Part shown: positions 1-11,140 of the stretch, piece after piece
How positions within the stretch are numbered: position 1 is the first letter of the stretch
How the letters are laid out: every line of letters begins with the position of its first letter
Assembly (NCBI GenBank): GCA_004154925.1
Contig: QJNS01000250.1
Span: forward strand, 47,671-111,670
Origin: Monosporascus cannonballus
Taxonomy: Eukaryota > Ascomycota > Sordariomycetes > Xylariales
DNA: 64,000 nucleotides
Reading direction: 5' to 3'
Made by a program: the position numbers and the translations under genes
Notes under the pieces: generated by a model
Databases searched by the model: none
The model's input: only the letters and a program-made list of their open reading frames with translations
Told to the model about the DNA's origin: nothing

Positions 1-199
1 AAATATTACAGTATAATAAGGACGGTACCGTACAATTGTATAAAATAATAACAAAACTAATTCCCGAATTCTTAATATGGTTTTGGAATTCCTACGATAC
101 AAAAAAACAGAAAAAAGTTTAATAACTGAAAAAACAGCCAAAAAACCAATTATTATACCATGGCAAAATCTATGTTCCCAAGGACCAATAGGAACAATT

Positions 200-1530
200 T
201 GTGAAAGAATTCCATAAAAACCTACTATACGAATACCAAAAAATCTTCAAAACCACCAGATGATTACAAGAAAAATATAACTTTCCAAAGTTACGCCGTA
301 TAATCAAAAAAGTAATCAAAAATTGCAATATTTATAATAAAACTAAGGCAATACGTTATAAGCCCTATGGGTTATTATAATTTATCAACATTCCTAATAA
401 GGCATGGAATATTATAACTTAAGATTTTATTACTAACCTACCTTTATTTAAGGACCCAATTACTAGAATCGAATATGATAAAATATAGGTAATTATTAAT
501 AGATTTATTAAATATAGGTATTTTTTACTCTTTAAAGGAAACGTAACAGCAAAATAATTAGCTTACGTTTTTATTAGATATTATTTTAATAAATATAAAA
601 TACCAGAAAAAATCATTTCCAACAAAAATACGCTTTTCATTTCAAAATTTAATACCAGATTTTTTTTTAAATAAATCGATATTAAACTTAAATTCTTAAT
701 AACGTATTATTCTTAAACGGATGAACAAATAAAATAACTTAATTAAACCCTGGAATAATACCTCCAAAATTATATTAATTACTAACAAAATAATTAGGTA
801 AAGCTTTTACCATTGGCACAAATCGTTTACAACACATTTATTAACGAAAATATGGGCATATCCTTTTATACAATTATATATAAACATAACGCAAAAACGA
901 AACGACCCAAATAACCGTTTAATAAAACACTAAAGATTATTACGATTATTTTAAAAGCAGAAATACTAATAACAGAAATTAAAACGATTTAAGTTTATCT
1001 CCAAAATGAATTAAGGTTTTTTTTTAGCAAAAAATGGCCTAATATTATAACAAAAAAAAATTAAAAAATTAATTTTAACAAAAGGAAACAAAATTTACCT
1101 ATTATGTTAAAAACAAAACGCAACCTTAAATATTTTACAAATTAAAACAAAAAAACCTAACGATAAATTCGATTTTAAAAAACTTAATCCGTTCAAAATT
1201 AAAAAAGTTATTTCCAAAATCAATTATCAACTATCATTATTTAAAAACATAAAAATACACCTTATTTTTCTTATTTTCTTATTTAAACCAGCACCTAAAA
1301 ACGCCCCGTTAAAAACAGATTTGGAACTTGAAAAAAACTCCGACAAATACAAAATCGAACGAATACTAAATTCCAAAATAATCAAAAACAAAGTTCAATA
1401 CCTAATCAAATAGGAAAAATATTTACATAAAAAAACATTTGGGAATTACTTAACCACTTAACGAATATAATAAACCTAATTAAAACGTTTCACCGCCAAA
1501 ATCCTAACCGACCGTTTCCAATACGGCCAA
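200..1530 (+). pseudogene. Integrase and chromodomain of E1 pol (degraded)
   Basis: Integrase would join retrotransposon cDNA to the chromosome; the chromodomain would guide it to marked chromatin. Visible pieces: a Cys-containing remnant of the HHCC finger near 327-360, then the core. The first catalytic Asp survives (GAT 423-425, in DFITNLP). The second is Asn (AAC 621-623, in SNKNTLF, from the SDRGTLF type). The catalytic Glu of the TDGQTERLNQ-type motif is Lys (AAA 732-734). Spacings of 66 and 37 codons fit D,D-35,E integrases. A run resembling a chromodomain (YKIERILNSKIIKN, then VQYLIK and a lost Trp) begins at 1348 in another frame, so at least one indel lies between. Many in-frame stops; not functional. 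Confidence 0.85.
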
Positions 1531-1900
1531 AGTCGCAAACGATAACGGTCCCCCGCTTAAATCCAATCCTATAACGTTTTAATCAAAAAAAATAAACGCC
1601 TCCGCAATAACGTTTATTTCGGAAATAAGCTATACCTATTTGTTTCCATACGTCGTTATTTTTCCTTTAATCTTTTTTATTCTTTTAATTAATTTATTTC
1701 ATAACTTTCCTTTAAAATAACAAAAGCCTTTTTTTGCAAAATATTTTGCTAAAAACGCAAACGTTTTAATCGATCCAAAAACTTTATCAATTTATCCTTT
1801 ATTTCGCGTTATTCCTTTTGTAAACGCTTACGTTTTTTCTTAATTTTTACCAAAGAATTTATATCCAATACGTCGTAAGCCGAACGTTAGTAACGGGTAC
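1480..1900 (-). pseudogene. Antisense coiled-coil frame in the 3' region of E1
   Basis: Read on the minus strand, this stretch gives a Lys/Glu/Gln/Leu/Arg-rich frame with heptad-like character (for example KKKRKRLQKE, LIKFLDRLKRLRF, LKEKQRRMET when stops are read as Gln). It is broken only by stops that C-to-T change of Gln codons would make. The composition and regular spacing suggest a former coiled-coil protein encoded opposite to pol, between the chromodomain and the 3' LTR. I recall similar coiled-coil proteins associated with fungal gypsy elements but cannot confirm homology here. The plus strand gives no protein-like frame over the same interval. Boundaries are approximate. Confidence 0.45.
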
Positions 1901-2171
1901 AGCAACCACAACTTGGAATATTTACTACGTAAAAGCAATCGAACTCCCCGAAACGAACATAATTTAAGCAGGCGACAACTTTGGAACCAAATTTTTCGAT
2001 AAAATTCGCACGGTTATCGCGCGTTTCGCGTTAATTTAATCGAGGTTTTTTTTTAAATACGGCCTATTATGGTAAAATCAGCTAAAGTTTTTCCAATTCC
2101 TTCCAACAAAAGCAAAGTAGCAACTTACAATTCTTATTTTTAGGACAAAAATCCTTAGAAAAGGGAAATAA

Positions 2172-2590
2172 TGTTACAGAAATAGGGGTTCTTATCTTAA
2201 GGAAACCAACCTTTAAGGCCTAACGTAAAATTACCACGGCTGAATTCCGGAAAAAAACTTCTGGCCCAGATAATATGATCTAGGTAATTTAATAAATTAA
2301 TTAGATTACATAAATCACATAAATCCATAACATATTCACTTTAGGAATTAAAATATATAATAAATCGGTTTTTCATATAAATAATACCTACTTAATTTCA
2401 TTCTTTAGCTATTAATTTAAGCTCTTAATCCAAAGGCAACTGTACCGTTCTCTAATTAAGGAAAAAGTCTTTAAATCTCTTTAACGAATAAACCACTAAA
2501 TCATTCCTCGCCCTATTGTTACCTGCAAATCAAGACCCTATTTCGGATACTGCTTATACCTTCAGGTGGACATATAACAGGTTCGTTACA
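2172..2590 (+). repeat. 3' LTR of element E1
   Basis: 419-bp LTR starting TGTTACAG and ending CGTTACA, a short inverted TGTTA/TAACA-type terminus. It aligns along its length with the solo LTR at 45422-45836, sharing CAACCTTTAA, CGGCTGAA/CGGCTAAA, CTTAGCTATTAAT-type and GCAAATCAAGACCCT blocks. The aligned differences look mostly like C/T and G/A transitions. AGAAAAGGGAAATA just upstream is the likely polypurine tract. Confidence 0.85.
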
Positions 2591-3592
2591 ATAATTAGGC
2601 CGAATTTCTATCGACAGCATAACTAATTTTTAACGGTAAAAATTTTTCGTTAAAGGTAAACTTTTTTTTAATTTATAGGTACGATATAAAACTTATTAAC
2701 GAAATACCGGTAACTCTTTAATTAATCTTTAAGATAAATAAAGTTATTAATTTCGTTAGGAAATTACGAAAAAGTACGAAATTCGTATAAGCTGTTATGA
2801 TATTAATATAAGTTCGGATAAAATAATTAATTAATATTTTTTAAAAATAAATATTACGTTTCGAAATAAAAAATTTAATATAATTAAATTTAAAAAACGT
2901 ATTTATTTTGTAATTATCTAAAAAATTATCTTAAATATATATTAAATATAAAATTATTATAATTATGCCGTATAATATCGTAAAATTAAATATATTATTA
3001 AAATATATTTAAGATTTAACGTAAATGTTTTAAAGTTAATAATAAAAAATCCGTTATTTAGTTAAAATTTAAATAATAATTAATTATTATTAATATTATT
3101 ACAAAAAATGGACAAAAATATATAATAAACTATATATTAAAGACCGAAAATAAATGCATAAATTACGGTCGCCGAAAACAGTTATTCGTAAAATAAATAG
3201 GTTATGCCGAATTAATATAAAAGTTATATAATAACTTTGAAAATATAATTATTTTTAATAATTTCGAGAAATTATTCGGAAACGAAAACGGGGTTAGCAA
3301 AAACGTAAGGGCACAAATAAGGACAAAAGGAAAAAAATATAAGCAAAGCCGCCGCCGCCTCGCCGCAGCCTCGTTATTCTCTAAAGGCAAGGAAGGGGGT
3401 AATATTATAGGTTAAAGCTAATAAGGTAATTCGGGCTTACGGAGCAAACTTTTTAGCCCGAGCTTACCCATATATATATAGGGAGTAGCCACCTTGTTGG
3501 TGGCTAGTTATTTCTCCCTTTTTCTCTTTACCTTGAATATAAACCTTTGTTGGGCCGTGCCTCCGTTCAACCTACGTATCATGCCCGTTACA
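2591..3592 (+). mobile_element. 3' end of a second LTR retroelement, interrupted by E1
   Basis: Ends in an LTR (3403-3592) preceded by a purine tract (AAGGCAAGGAAGGGGG, about 3384-3399). The frame running into it ends as KGKEGGNII, the lysine/glycine-rich ending that fungal Ty3-like polyproteins often show where the polypurine tract meets the LTR (family knowledge). The internal 810 bp has no integrase or reverse transcriptase motif. A short Cys-rich remnant (KCINYGRR, about 3155-3178) resembles the start of a CCHC knuckle but its later His and Cys positions do not fit well. E1 sits immediately left, so the rest lies outside the window or is lost. It could be gag-only and non-autonomous. Confidence 0.5.
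3403..3592 (+). repeat. LTR (190 bp) of the second retroelement
   Basis: Starts TATTATAGG (read as mutated TGTTACAGG) right after a purine tract and ends CCCGTTACA. It holds a TATA-like CATATATATATAGGG near 3467-3482 and a C/T-rich stretch after it, the expected promoter layout. GC is clearly higher than in the flanks. No second copy was found in the window, so the call rests on structure. Confidence 0.55.
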
Positions 3593-6558
3593 ATATATTA
3601 AGTAACCCTAATTAAAAACTTACTTCGTTTTCTTTATTTATAATGTCGACACAAACTCTAATATTTTTTAATATTTTAAACTTTTAAACCTTATTTTTAT
3701 TGCTATATCTATAATTGCATAATATATTTATTTTTATATTAATACCGAAATTGCCGGCGTTATTAAAACATAATAATTTATAGCTTAATATTATAAATAA
3801 TATACAGGAAGCAAAATCAAAACAATACTTATTATTGAAATTAAGGAATTATACGTTAAAAATAAACCGTACTTATTAAATAATAATATTAATAACATAT
3901 TAAAAATAATTGCGATATTAAGTTAAAAAAATAAAAAACAAAGTTTTATTAATTTTAATTAAATTTAATAATAAAAAAACCGTTTGGTTTTGGCGTAACG
4001 TTATAATTATAAAATATAATAATTGTAAATATTTATATAATATTAATTAAAATTATTAATATATTATTTATTTATTAAATCCGTTATTTTTATGAATTCT
4101 TAATTCGTTATGTTTTATATAAAATATTAATTCGTTTTAATCCAAATTAATTAAATATTATAATAAATATATAATAAAAGTTTTTAATTGAAAAAATAAT
4201 AAATTTTTATATTATATAATTCGAATTATAAATTTATCGTAATTATTAATAAAGTATCCATTTAATTTATAGCCCTTAATTTACGATACCGAATTAAAAC
4301 TTTTTAAATCCTGTTTTTTGGTTTTTTTTTTCGAATTTATTATATTAATTTTTAAAATATTCTTCTTTTTTTAACCTTTAAAATACTTTAATTCGAAGTA
4401 AGTAACTAAAGTAAGGGATCGATAATATAAGTAAATAAATAATATAAATAATTTTTCGCTAATATTAAAAAAGTTATTCTTTCGTTAATAATATAATTAT
4501 TCCGATGTTCGTTTTTTTCTAAATATTAATTCGAAATAATTACAATTCCGGGTTTATAATAAATCCGTATTAATTTTATTTTATAAAGTTTCTTATAACT
4601 AAAACTAATATTTATTGGCGTACGGTCCTAATTAATATTTTTTAAAACCGTTTATATACCTTATTGTTATTTTGTTAAAAATTTTGGTAATTATTTCTTT
4701 TTTGAATTAAAAATTTTTAATTCCCTTAGTAAAAGTTGACGACCGGATTTAACTTTCTTTTTTTTACCGTATTTTCTCTTTGTCGGCGTAATTAGATCCT
4801 TTGCTGGTTTTAAGGATTTTTTTTATTTTTTCTTCGACTGGTTTTAAACATTCCTTTATATCAAAATCCTATATAAATATAATAATAATCAGATATTCCG
4901 AGTAACTACCAAAATCCTTAATATTAATACTGAATATACCGCGGTACCTAAAAGTCTAATTTTTATATAAGGTTATTTATTCGGCAATTAATTACGTATA
5001 ATTACGAATATTTTTTTCGTTTAATATTATAAAAATAACGTTGATATAAAATATATTATAAGATATATCGTAATTTTGTGTTTTCCTTAATCGAAACCAT
5101 AAAATTACTATATTTCTGATACTATTTATTTTTTGTAAATCATTATAAATTATAAATTCTCGAAAACGGCTAACAGCTCGAATTATAATGTTTTTTTAAA
5201 AAAATATACGTCAATTAAATTTGTAATATAAAAAACGTTTATTTTGCGATTTCAAAAACTTATTATCCAATAATTTATACTATCCATATTAATAATTTTA
5301 TTATTATATTTTAATACAAGGAAAAAATAAAAAATGTTATATATTATTTAATAACGGTTTTAAGGTTTAATAAAAACGAATTTTAAAAATCGTTAAAATA
5401 TATAAATATACTTTTTATTAATTTTGTATAAATTATATATATATAATTAATATCTCAGAATATTTTTTTAAAATATTATTCCGAAATTTGTATAAATAAA
5501 ATATATATTAATATATATATAACAGTAAATAATTTATATTTTTTAACATAAAATAATAGAATTTACCTTATAAAAACCTTATAATATTAAGATTTTATTC
5601 AATAATTATTTGGCTTAAAAAACTTATTTTATCAGTTAAGAGAAAATCCCTAAAAATAATATATATAACAAAAAATAAAATACGAAAAATAACGATATAA
5701 TTAATATAACTCGTATCGAAAATCAACTTAATATTATTGCGATTTTTATATATGCTTTAATTTTTTGCTAAATCGCTATATATTTCCCAAATGTAATTAC
5801 CGTATTTTGCTTTATTAAACGACAATAATATTATTATAATAATTATATAATATTAGGCATCTATAAATACGTAATTATAATTAGGAGATTTAATAATATT
5901 ATAAGCTTACTATTATAAATTCGGTTTAATTAAAATTAAAAATATATAAAAGATTTAAAATATAATAAATAAGGTAAAATTCGTATATTAAATAATTATC
6001 GAATATATTATTAATATTAATAGAGAATATGTAAAGATTTATAATATACGAATAAAACTTACAGATAATTAATAAATTATAAAAATAACTTAAAATAATA
6101 TATATAATCAAAATTAAAATCTATATAAATATCAAAATTATATAATTATAAAGATGTAAATTATTAAGTTTATATAAGTTATTAAATGTAAAAAAAATTA
6201 ACGTTATTTTTTCTTATAACGAAATAATAACATATAAGGGAAACAATCTAATAATTATATATAAATTATATAGAATTTATATTTTATTAGAAACTTGTTA
6301 ATATAATTTATAAAATTAGTTCGATCAAATATATGTCAAAAATAATTATTATAATTATTTAATATATAATATTATTTACTTAACGATAATTTCGTATAAT
6401 TTTAAATATTTATTATATTTTAATATATAAAAATTCGTTATTCACGATATAATAATTATTATTTAATTATCTTTTTATTTAATACTTAAAATCCATCTTA
6501 TAATATATATTTTTATATATTTTTCAATATTATAAAGGGTAAATAAATTCTTTGTTAA
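3593..6558 (+). mobile_element. Unclassified 10-kb element, copy A, left segment (left-truncated)
   Basis: Aligns by eye in direct orientation with copy B from about 40.35 to 43.05 kb and in inverted orientation with copy C from about 56.6 down to 54.2 kb. Anchors include GGCGTACGGTCC at 4617 (copy C carries its complement GGACCGTACGCC), and the AT-rich block at 5930-6110 matching 54460-54650 (inverted) and 42490-42715 (direct). The left 2-3 kb present in B and C is missing; the segment starts at the LTR ending at 3592. The right side is cut by the gypsy element at 6559 and the copy resumes at 13448. No intact frame and no recognisable protein. Confidence 0.75.
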
Positions 6559-6739
6559 TGTAAGGGAGCTGTATAAAGCCCTATTATGGAGCACTGGATA
6601 AACGCCGGTGCCAAGTAGTATTAACGCAGCGCCTTATATACAAATATATATAATTATATTTTTATTTTCCCTTTTTTTAGCTCAAAAATAAACTCTTATT
6701 AGTAATTGATTGCAAACCGTTCAAGTAAAGCCTTTTATA
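6559..6739 (+). repeat. 5' LTR of E2
   Basis: Begins TGTAAGGGAGC after the target duplication and ends CCTTTTATA (mutated ...TTTTACA). It shares with the 3' LTR the blocks TATAAAGCC, TTATGGAGCAC, GGATAAAC and GCAGCGCCTTATAT. TATAAAGCC is a plausible TATA element. Differences between the two LTRs look mostly like C/T and G/A. Confidence 0.85.
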
Positions 6740-6786
6740 TATTTTTTAGCTCATTATTTAACAGAACAAAAAACGTTCGGGATTAA

Positions 6787-8000
6787 ATGTCAGAATTTTG
6801 GAATATTCCTTAAGAGGTTTAACAAAAGGCCCTTATCGACCCAGAGTTATAGAGGGTATTTAACGCTATGACGGAAACCTTAATAATCTCGATGGCGGCT
6901 ATGGAGCAGTGCATAAGCTATCACTTCGAAAAAAACAAAAAAAAAGCAGCCCAGTTCCGTAAGCATATAAAAACGCAGTATAAGGTAAATAAAAAGCTAA
7001 TATAAACGGCCGAATAATTCAGAAATAATTTAATTACTTAATATAAGCTTATTACTTAATTGCAAATTTGGAACGTAACAGCCCTTATAAATACCGACTT
7101 TTTCTCGACCTAGCAACGATCGGAAAAATAATTAAGCCATTCCGCAAAAATGGTTCGAACGACCGAATTAACAACAGAAGCCAAGCAGAAGCCGTTATTT
7201 TGGCCGGAAAAGTTCGACGGAACAAAAAAGAAATTCCCCGGATAATACGTATCTATAATTTATAAACTTAAAATAAACGTTATTTTCGTAAAAGGAATTC
7301 GTAAATAATTTTATACCATATACGAAAAGTTTGAAACCAATATATAACGTACGGTTATTACTTATTATATTACCGAAAACCTAAATAATATTTATAATTC
7401 TATCGGTTTCTTTTAAATATTATACGAATAATATAATAATCGGCATAAAAAAAACAGCCGAACGTTTTCAGAATTTAAAATAAGCCGATAACGCGAAATT
7501 TTCGTTATTTTATTTTTTATTTGAAAAACGTTAATAAATATAAAAAAGATTATTTAGCTAACGAAAACTAAATTTACGTTTTTAAAAAAACATCATATAA
7601 AAATTTATTTAAATTTTAATCTTAATAAATTTCCTTAAAAATTATAACGAATAAATAAATAATATAATAAAAATCGCCGAACGCCTTAAAAAAATAACGT
7701 AATAAAAACAACGAATAATTTCCTAATAGTTTAATTAAACGGTAATAACCAAAGAAGAAATAACCTAAATAACGATATGAACATAATAAATACTTCGGCA
7801 ATAAGATAACAAAAATAAAAACTTTGAATGTTACCTTTAATACTAAAATAATACGCGTAATAAATAATTTAAAAAGAACGAAACGTTTGCAAAATAAAAA
7901 GCCTTTACCTGCGTTATGGACATCCTAATTATAAGATAAACCGCTGCCCGTTTTTATTAATAAAAAAGCCGTAAAAAAAATTAATTCGTTAAAAACGTAC
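6787..8000 (+). pseudogene. Gag of E2 with CCHC zinc knuckle (degraded)
   Basis: Structural protein of the retrotransposon particle. The frame starting at ATG 6787 (MSEFWNIP, 47 bp after the 5' LTR) stays aligned for about 370 codons despite stops. It shows MTETLIISMAAMEQ near 6870, a P-KFDGTKKKFPG-type gag core near 7205, and a CCHC knuckle at 7906-7947 in the same frame. In the knuckle the first two Cys codons are TAC and TAT, the His is TAT, and only the last Cys (TGC) is intact; spacing C-X2-C-X4-H-X4-C is exact. That one frame runs from start to knuckle shows that decay here was by substitution, not indel. Confidence 0.85.
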
Positions 8001-8129
8001 GAAAGCGAAAAATCGGAATTTAAAAGCGAAAAAAAATAACTTTTAAATATCGGCGCGTTCGAAAACGAAAAGCAACCTAGGCCGAAGTAAAAATCGTATA
8101 GTAAAATATAGACGGCACTTTATTTATTA

Positions 8130-8410
8130 TCGATATTTATATTAATTAAAACTATTTAAAAACTTTTTATTAATTAAAGATATAAATATTTTGCCGTAAT
8201 AAACAAAACATTCGTAAAATGCTTACGGTTACTACATATTTTAATAAAATTACGCAAATTAAAAAAAGTTCAAAAAAATTGATAATAACGAAAACAATTA
8301 AAGAAATAATATATATAAAAATAAACATTAACGGTTTCAAAATTAAGATATTTGCATATATTATTAATAACCTTAATTATCTCTTAATTTTGGGAAAATC
8401 TTAAATAAAG
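8130..8410 (+). pseudogene. Retropepsin-type protease of E2 (degraded)
   Basis: Aspartic protease that would process the polyprotein. A motif reading FIN-stop-RYKYFAVINKTFVKM just before 8219 fits a mutated LIDEGC-type active site with catalytic Asp changed to Asn. The frame continues to NNLNYLLILGKS (about 8365-8400), the conserved LILG-P-W region that closes fungal gypsy proteases. This frame is +1 relative to the gag frame, while the reverse transcriptase returns to the gag frame. So either a frameshift site plus a later indel, or two indels, lie between 7950 and 8878. Confidence 0.7.
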
Positions 8411-8829
8411 CGTTACAATATTATATATATAATAGAAAAGTACCTTTTAATAGTAAACGCAATAAGTCGTATAAGAATTTACAAAAAAAAAATATAAGGC
8501 TCAAAAAATAACGTACGAATAATTTGCGAAATAAAAAAATTTTAATTATTATCTTTAGGACAGAATTTCGAAAAATAAAAAATATTTAAAGAACCAAATA
8601 AGAAATTTAGCTATTTTCAATCATTTTGGCCGATATTAATAAAGCATTAACGCCTAAAAAAAATGAAAATTAACAAAAAACTTTTACTTAAGTTAAAAGC
8701 GTTTCCGAAATTATTTGATAAAAAACTAGATAACGCTTTACCCCCACCCCGTTCCGGAATAGACCATACGATCTTATTACGCAAAAACAAAACAAAAAAA
8801 ATACCAATATTATAAAAGCTTTTATATAA

Positions 8830-10060
8830 TATAATTTAAAAAATTTATTAACATTAAGAAAAACCTTAACGGAATTTTTGGATAAAGAATATATTCGCGT
8901 AAATAATTTGCCCATAAGAGCTCCGGTTTTATTTATAAAGAAACCCGAAAAAAAGTTATACTTTTGTTATAATTATCGGGCATTAAATGTAATAACCGAA
9001 AAAAACCGTTACATTTTACCCTTTATTTTGGAAACCCTAAGATTATTTTTTTACGCCAAATAATTTACGAAAATAAATATCCAAATAACGTTCTATAAAA
9101 TCAGGATTAAAAAAAACGAATAAAAAACGGCATTTTATATATATTTCGGCTTATGCGAATAATTAATAATACCGTTCGATTTATGCGGGATTTCTATAAC
9201 CTTTTAGTAATACGTTAACGGGGTCCTAAAGAAATATTTTAACATTTTCTGCTTAACGTATATAAATAATATTTTTATCTTTTTTTCTAAATCTAAAAAG
9301 GATTATATACAAAAGATAAAATAGGTTTTAAACCGTTTAAGAAAAACAGATTTAAGTTTAGATATTTTTCAATGCAAATTCGCTATAAAAATAATAAAAT
9401 ATTTTGGATTTATTATAAACGCCGAGAAAGGAATACAAATAAATCTCGAAAAGCTATGTGTAATCAAAAAGTGAGAAATTTTTAAAACGTTTAAGGAAAT
9501 CCGAAACTTTTTAAGGTTTGTAAATTTTTACCACAACTTTATAACCTATTACGCAAATATATCGGTACCGCTAATAGCCTTAACTCGGAAAGAAACTTTA
9601 TTCCACTAAAAAAAAATAATAGTCGAACGTTTTAAAAATATTTTTATAACGGAACCGATCTTAACATAATAAAACCTCGAAAAACTTATAATATTAAAAA
9701 TAAACTATTTAAAGGTAATATATAAAAATTCTTTATCTTAAATTAATAAATTGAAAGTATTACGCTTAGTTATTTATTACTTTAAAAAATTAAACCCCAT
9801 TAAACTTAATTACGAAATATATAATAAAAAACTTTTAACGATAATAAGCGATTTAAAAATATAAAATATGGAACTACGTAATATAATAACCCCATTTAAG
9901 ATTATTATTAACCATAAAAATTTAAAATATTTTATAATTATTGAAAAATTTAATAAATACTAAGTAAAATAATTAAAGAAATTATTTTATTTTAATTTTT
10001 ATTTCGAATTTCGTGTCCGCCGCTTAAATATTAAGGACGATACATTTTTGCATAAAAACA
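8830..10060 (+). pseudogene. Reverse transcriptase and RNase H of E2 (degraded)
   Basis: The best preserved transposon protein in the window. The 8878-9063 stretch is open and reads LDKEYIRV...PVLFIKKPEKKLYFCYNYRALN, matching the Ty3/gypsy RT fingers. It continues through FTKINIQ, then NVTP-like FGLCE, to the catalytic YIDD motif, here YINN (9259-9270, both Asp mutated to Asn), then FLRFVNFYHNFI. RNase H follows at about 9690-10060, with LNYEIYNKKLLTII and FKIIINHKNLKYF resembling the NY-T--KELLAI and F-I-TDHK-L-YF motifs. The RT keeps the gag frame. Stops fall at former Trp and some Gln codons. Confidence 0.9.
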
Positions 10061-10399
10061 AAATATATTTATAAAAACAAATAACCACTAAAAAACCGTA
10101 CGAAAATTTTCATTAAAAAATAAGTAATTATTTATATTATTTACAAAATATTAGAAATATGCCGAAAATACGATAATAATTAATAATATTTAAATTAAAA
10201 ATAACGGATTACTTCGAAAAACGTAAATATTTTAATATTATAAAAATTTTCAGAAATTTTAAAACGTAATATTAAAGCATAATAAAAATTATAACCGTAT
10301 TATTAAGGCCATTATAAAAAAAAGTAATTTTTTTATAAAATTAAAGTTACTAATATCGATTACGGAATATATTTTGGACGTTAAAGGCTTTTCTTAATT

Positions 10400-11140
10400 T
10401 CGAGAATGATTTTAGATCTTAAATTAAAAGCCGCTTAGGACGGCCTTAATACAAAATACTTACGATTTTTATATAATATGCTATTTAAGCAAAAAGATTA
10501 TAATAACGATATTTTCGAATTTTTTTTAACCGGATATATATCGCATAATAAAGTAATTTTACAGGAATTATAATATATGTAATTACAAAAACGTATAAAA
10601 AATAAAAAAAGAATTATTAAAATTATTTCCAATTTCCGAATGATTTTATAACGAATTATTAATTAATTTTACAACCAATTTATTAATCGTTTTTAAATAC
10701 GATTTATATTTTTTTAATAATTATAATAAATTAATTATTTAAGGTAATAATTTTAAAAATAATACGTATAATTAACGTAAAACTATATACGGAAATAATC
10801 GTAAAAATATATTAAAAATTCTAAATTTTTTTTAAAAATTATTACAAATAATAAAGAAATTAATTAAGTAAAAGAATTCTGGACAAAATTTTACAAATTA
10901 ATAAAAACAAAATAACGCCTTTTTAATATATATTATCTAAAAACCGATAATATTACAGAAAAGGTTAATTAAAAAATATTAATTTATTTGCAAATCTTCG
11001 TAACGTATTTATAATAAAAATAAAATAAGTTTTTCTTAAAAATAATATTCGTAATTAATAACCGAAATACGATTTCGGTAAAATTAAATCCTTTTTTCCT
11101 CTTTTACGGATATTATGCTAATCCGATTCCTTAAATAAAA
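10400..11140 (+). pseudogene. Integrase of E2 (degraded)
   Basis: The clearest part is the C-terminal core near 10940-11100: TDNITEKVN, YLQIFVTYL, then INNRNT, matching the TD--TERVNQ...YLR-F-----DW...E---NN motif of gypsy integrases. The catalytic Glu is intact (GAA 10958-10960). Upstream, the HHCC finger and first two Asp motifs are too eroded to place exactly. Frames continue toward about 11640, but the C-terminal part was not classed; no convincing chromodomain was seen, unlike E1. Confidence 0.75.

Larger units (their letters stand above)
1..2590 (+). mobile_element. Ty3/gypsy chromovirus, 3' part only (element E1), RIP-inactivated
   Basis: The 3' portion of an LTR retrotransposon whose 5' part lies outside the window. 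Reading left to right on the plus strand, integrase zinc-finger remnants are followed by the integrase core, a chromodomain, a polypurine-type tract just before 2172 and a 419-bp LTR with TG...CA ends. The integrase-then-chromodomain order defines the chromovirus branch of Ty3/gypsy (family knowledge). On the plus strand G is strongly depleted and C largely kept, so stops arise mainly from Trp TGG. The five bases after the LTR are ATAAT; the matching left target duplication is outside the window. It appears inserted into the element whose 3' end is at 2591-3592. Confidence 0.85.

Noticed and set aside
3202..3390. Minus-strand 62-codon frame with ARRRRLCLYFFPFVL
   Set aside because: Complement of the purine-rich, Arg/Lys-coding end of an LTR element; the plus strand explains it.
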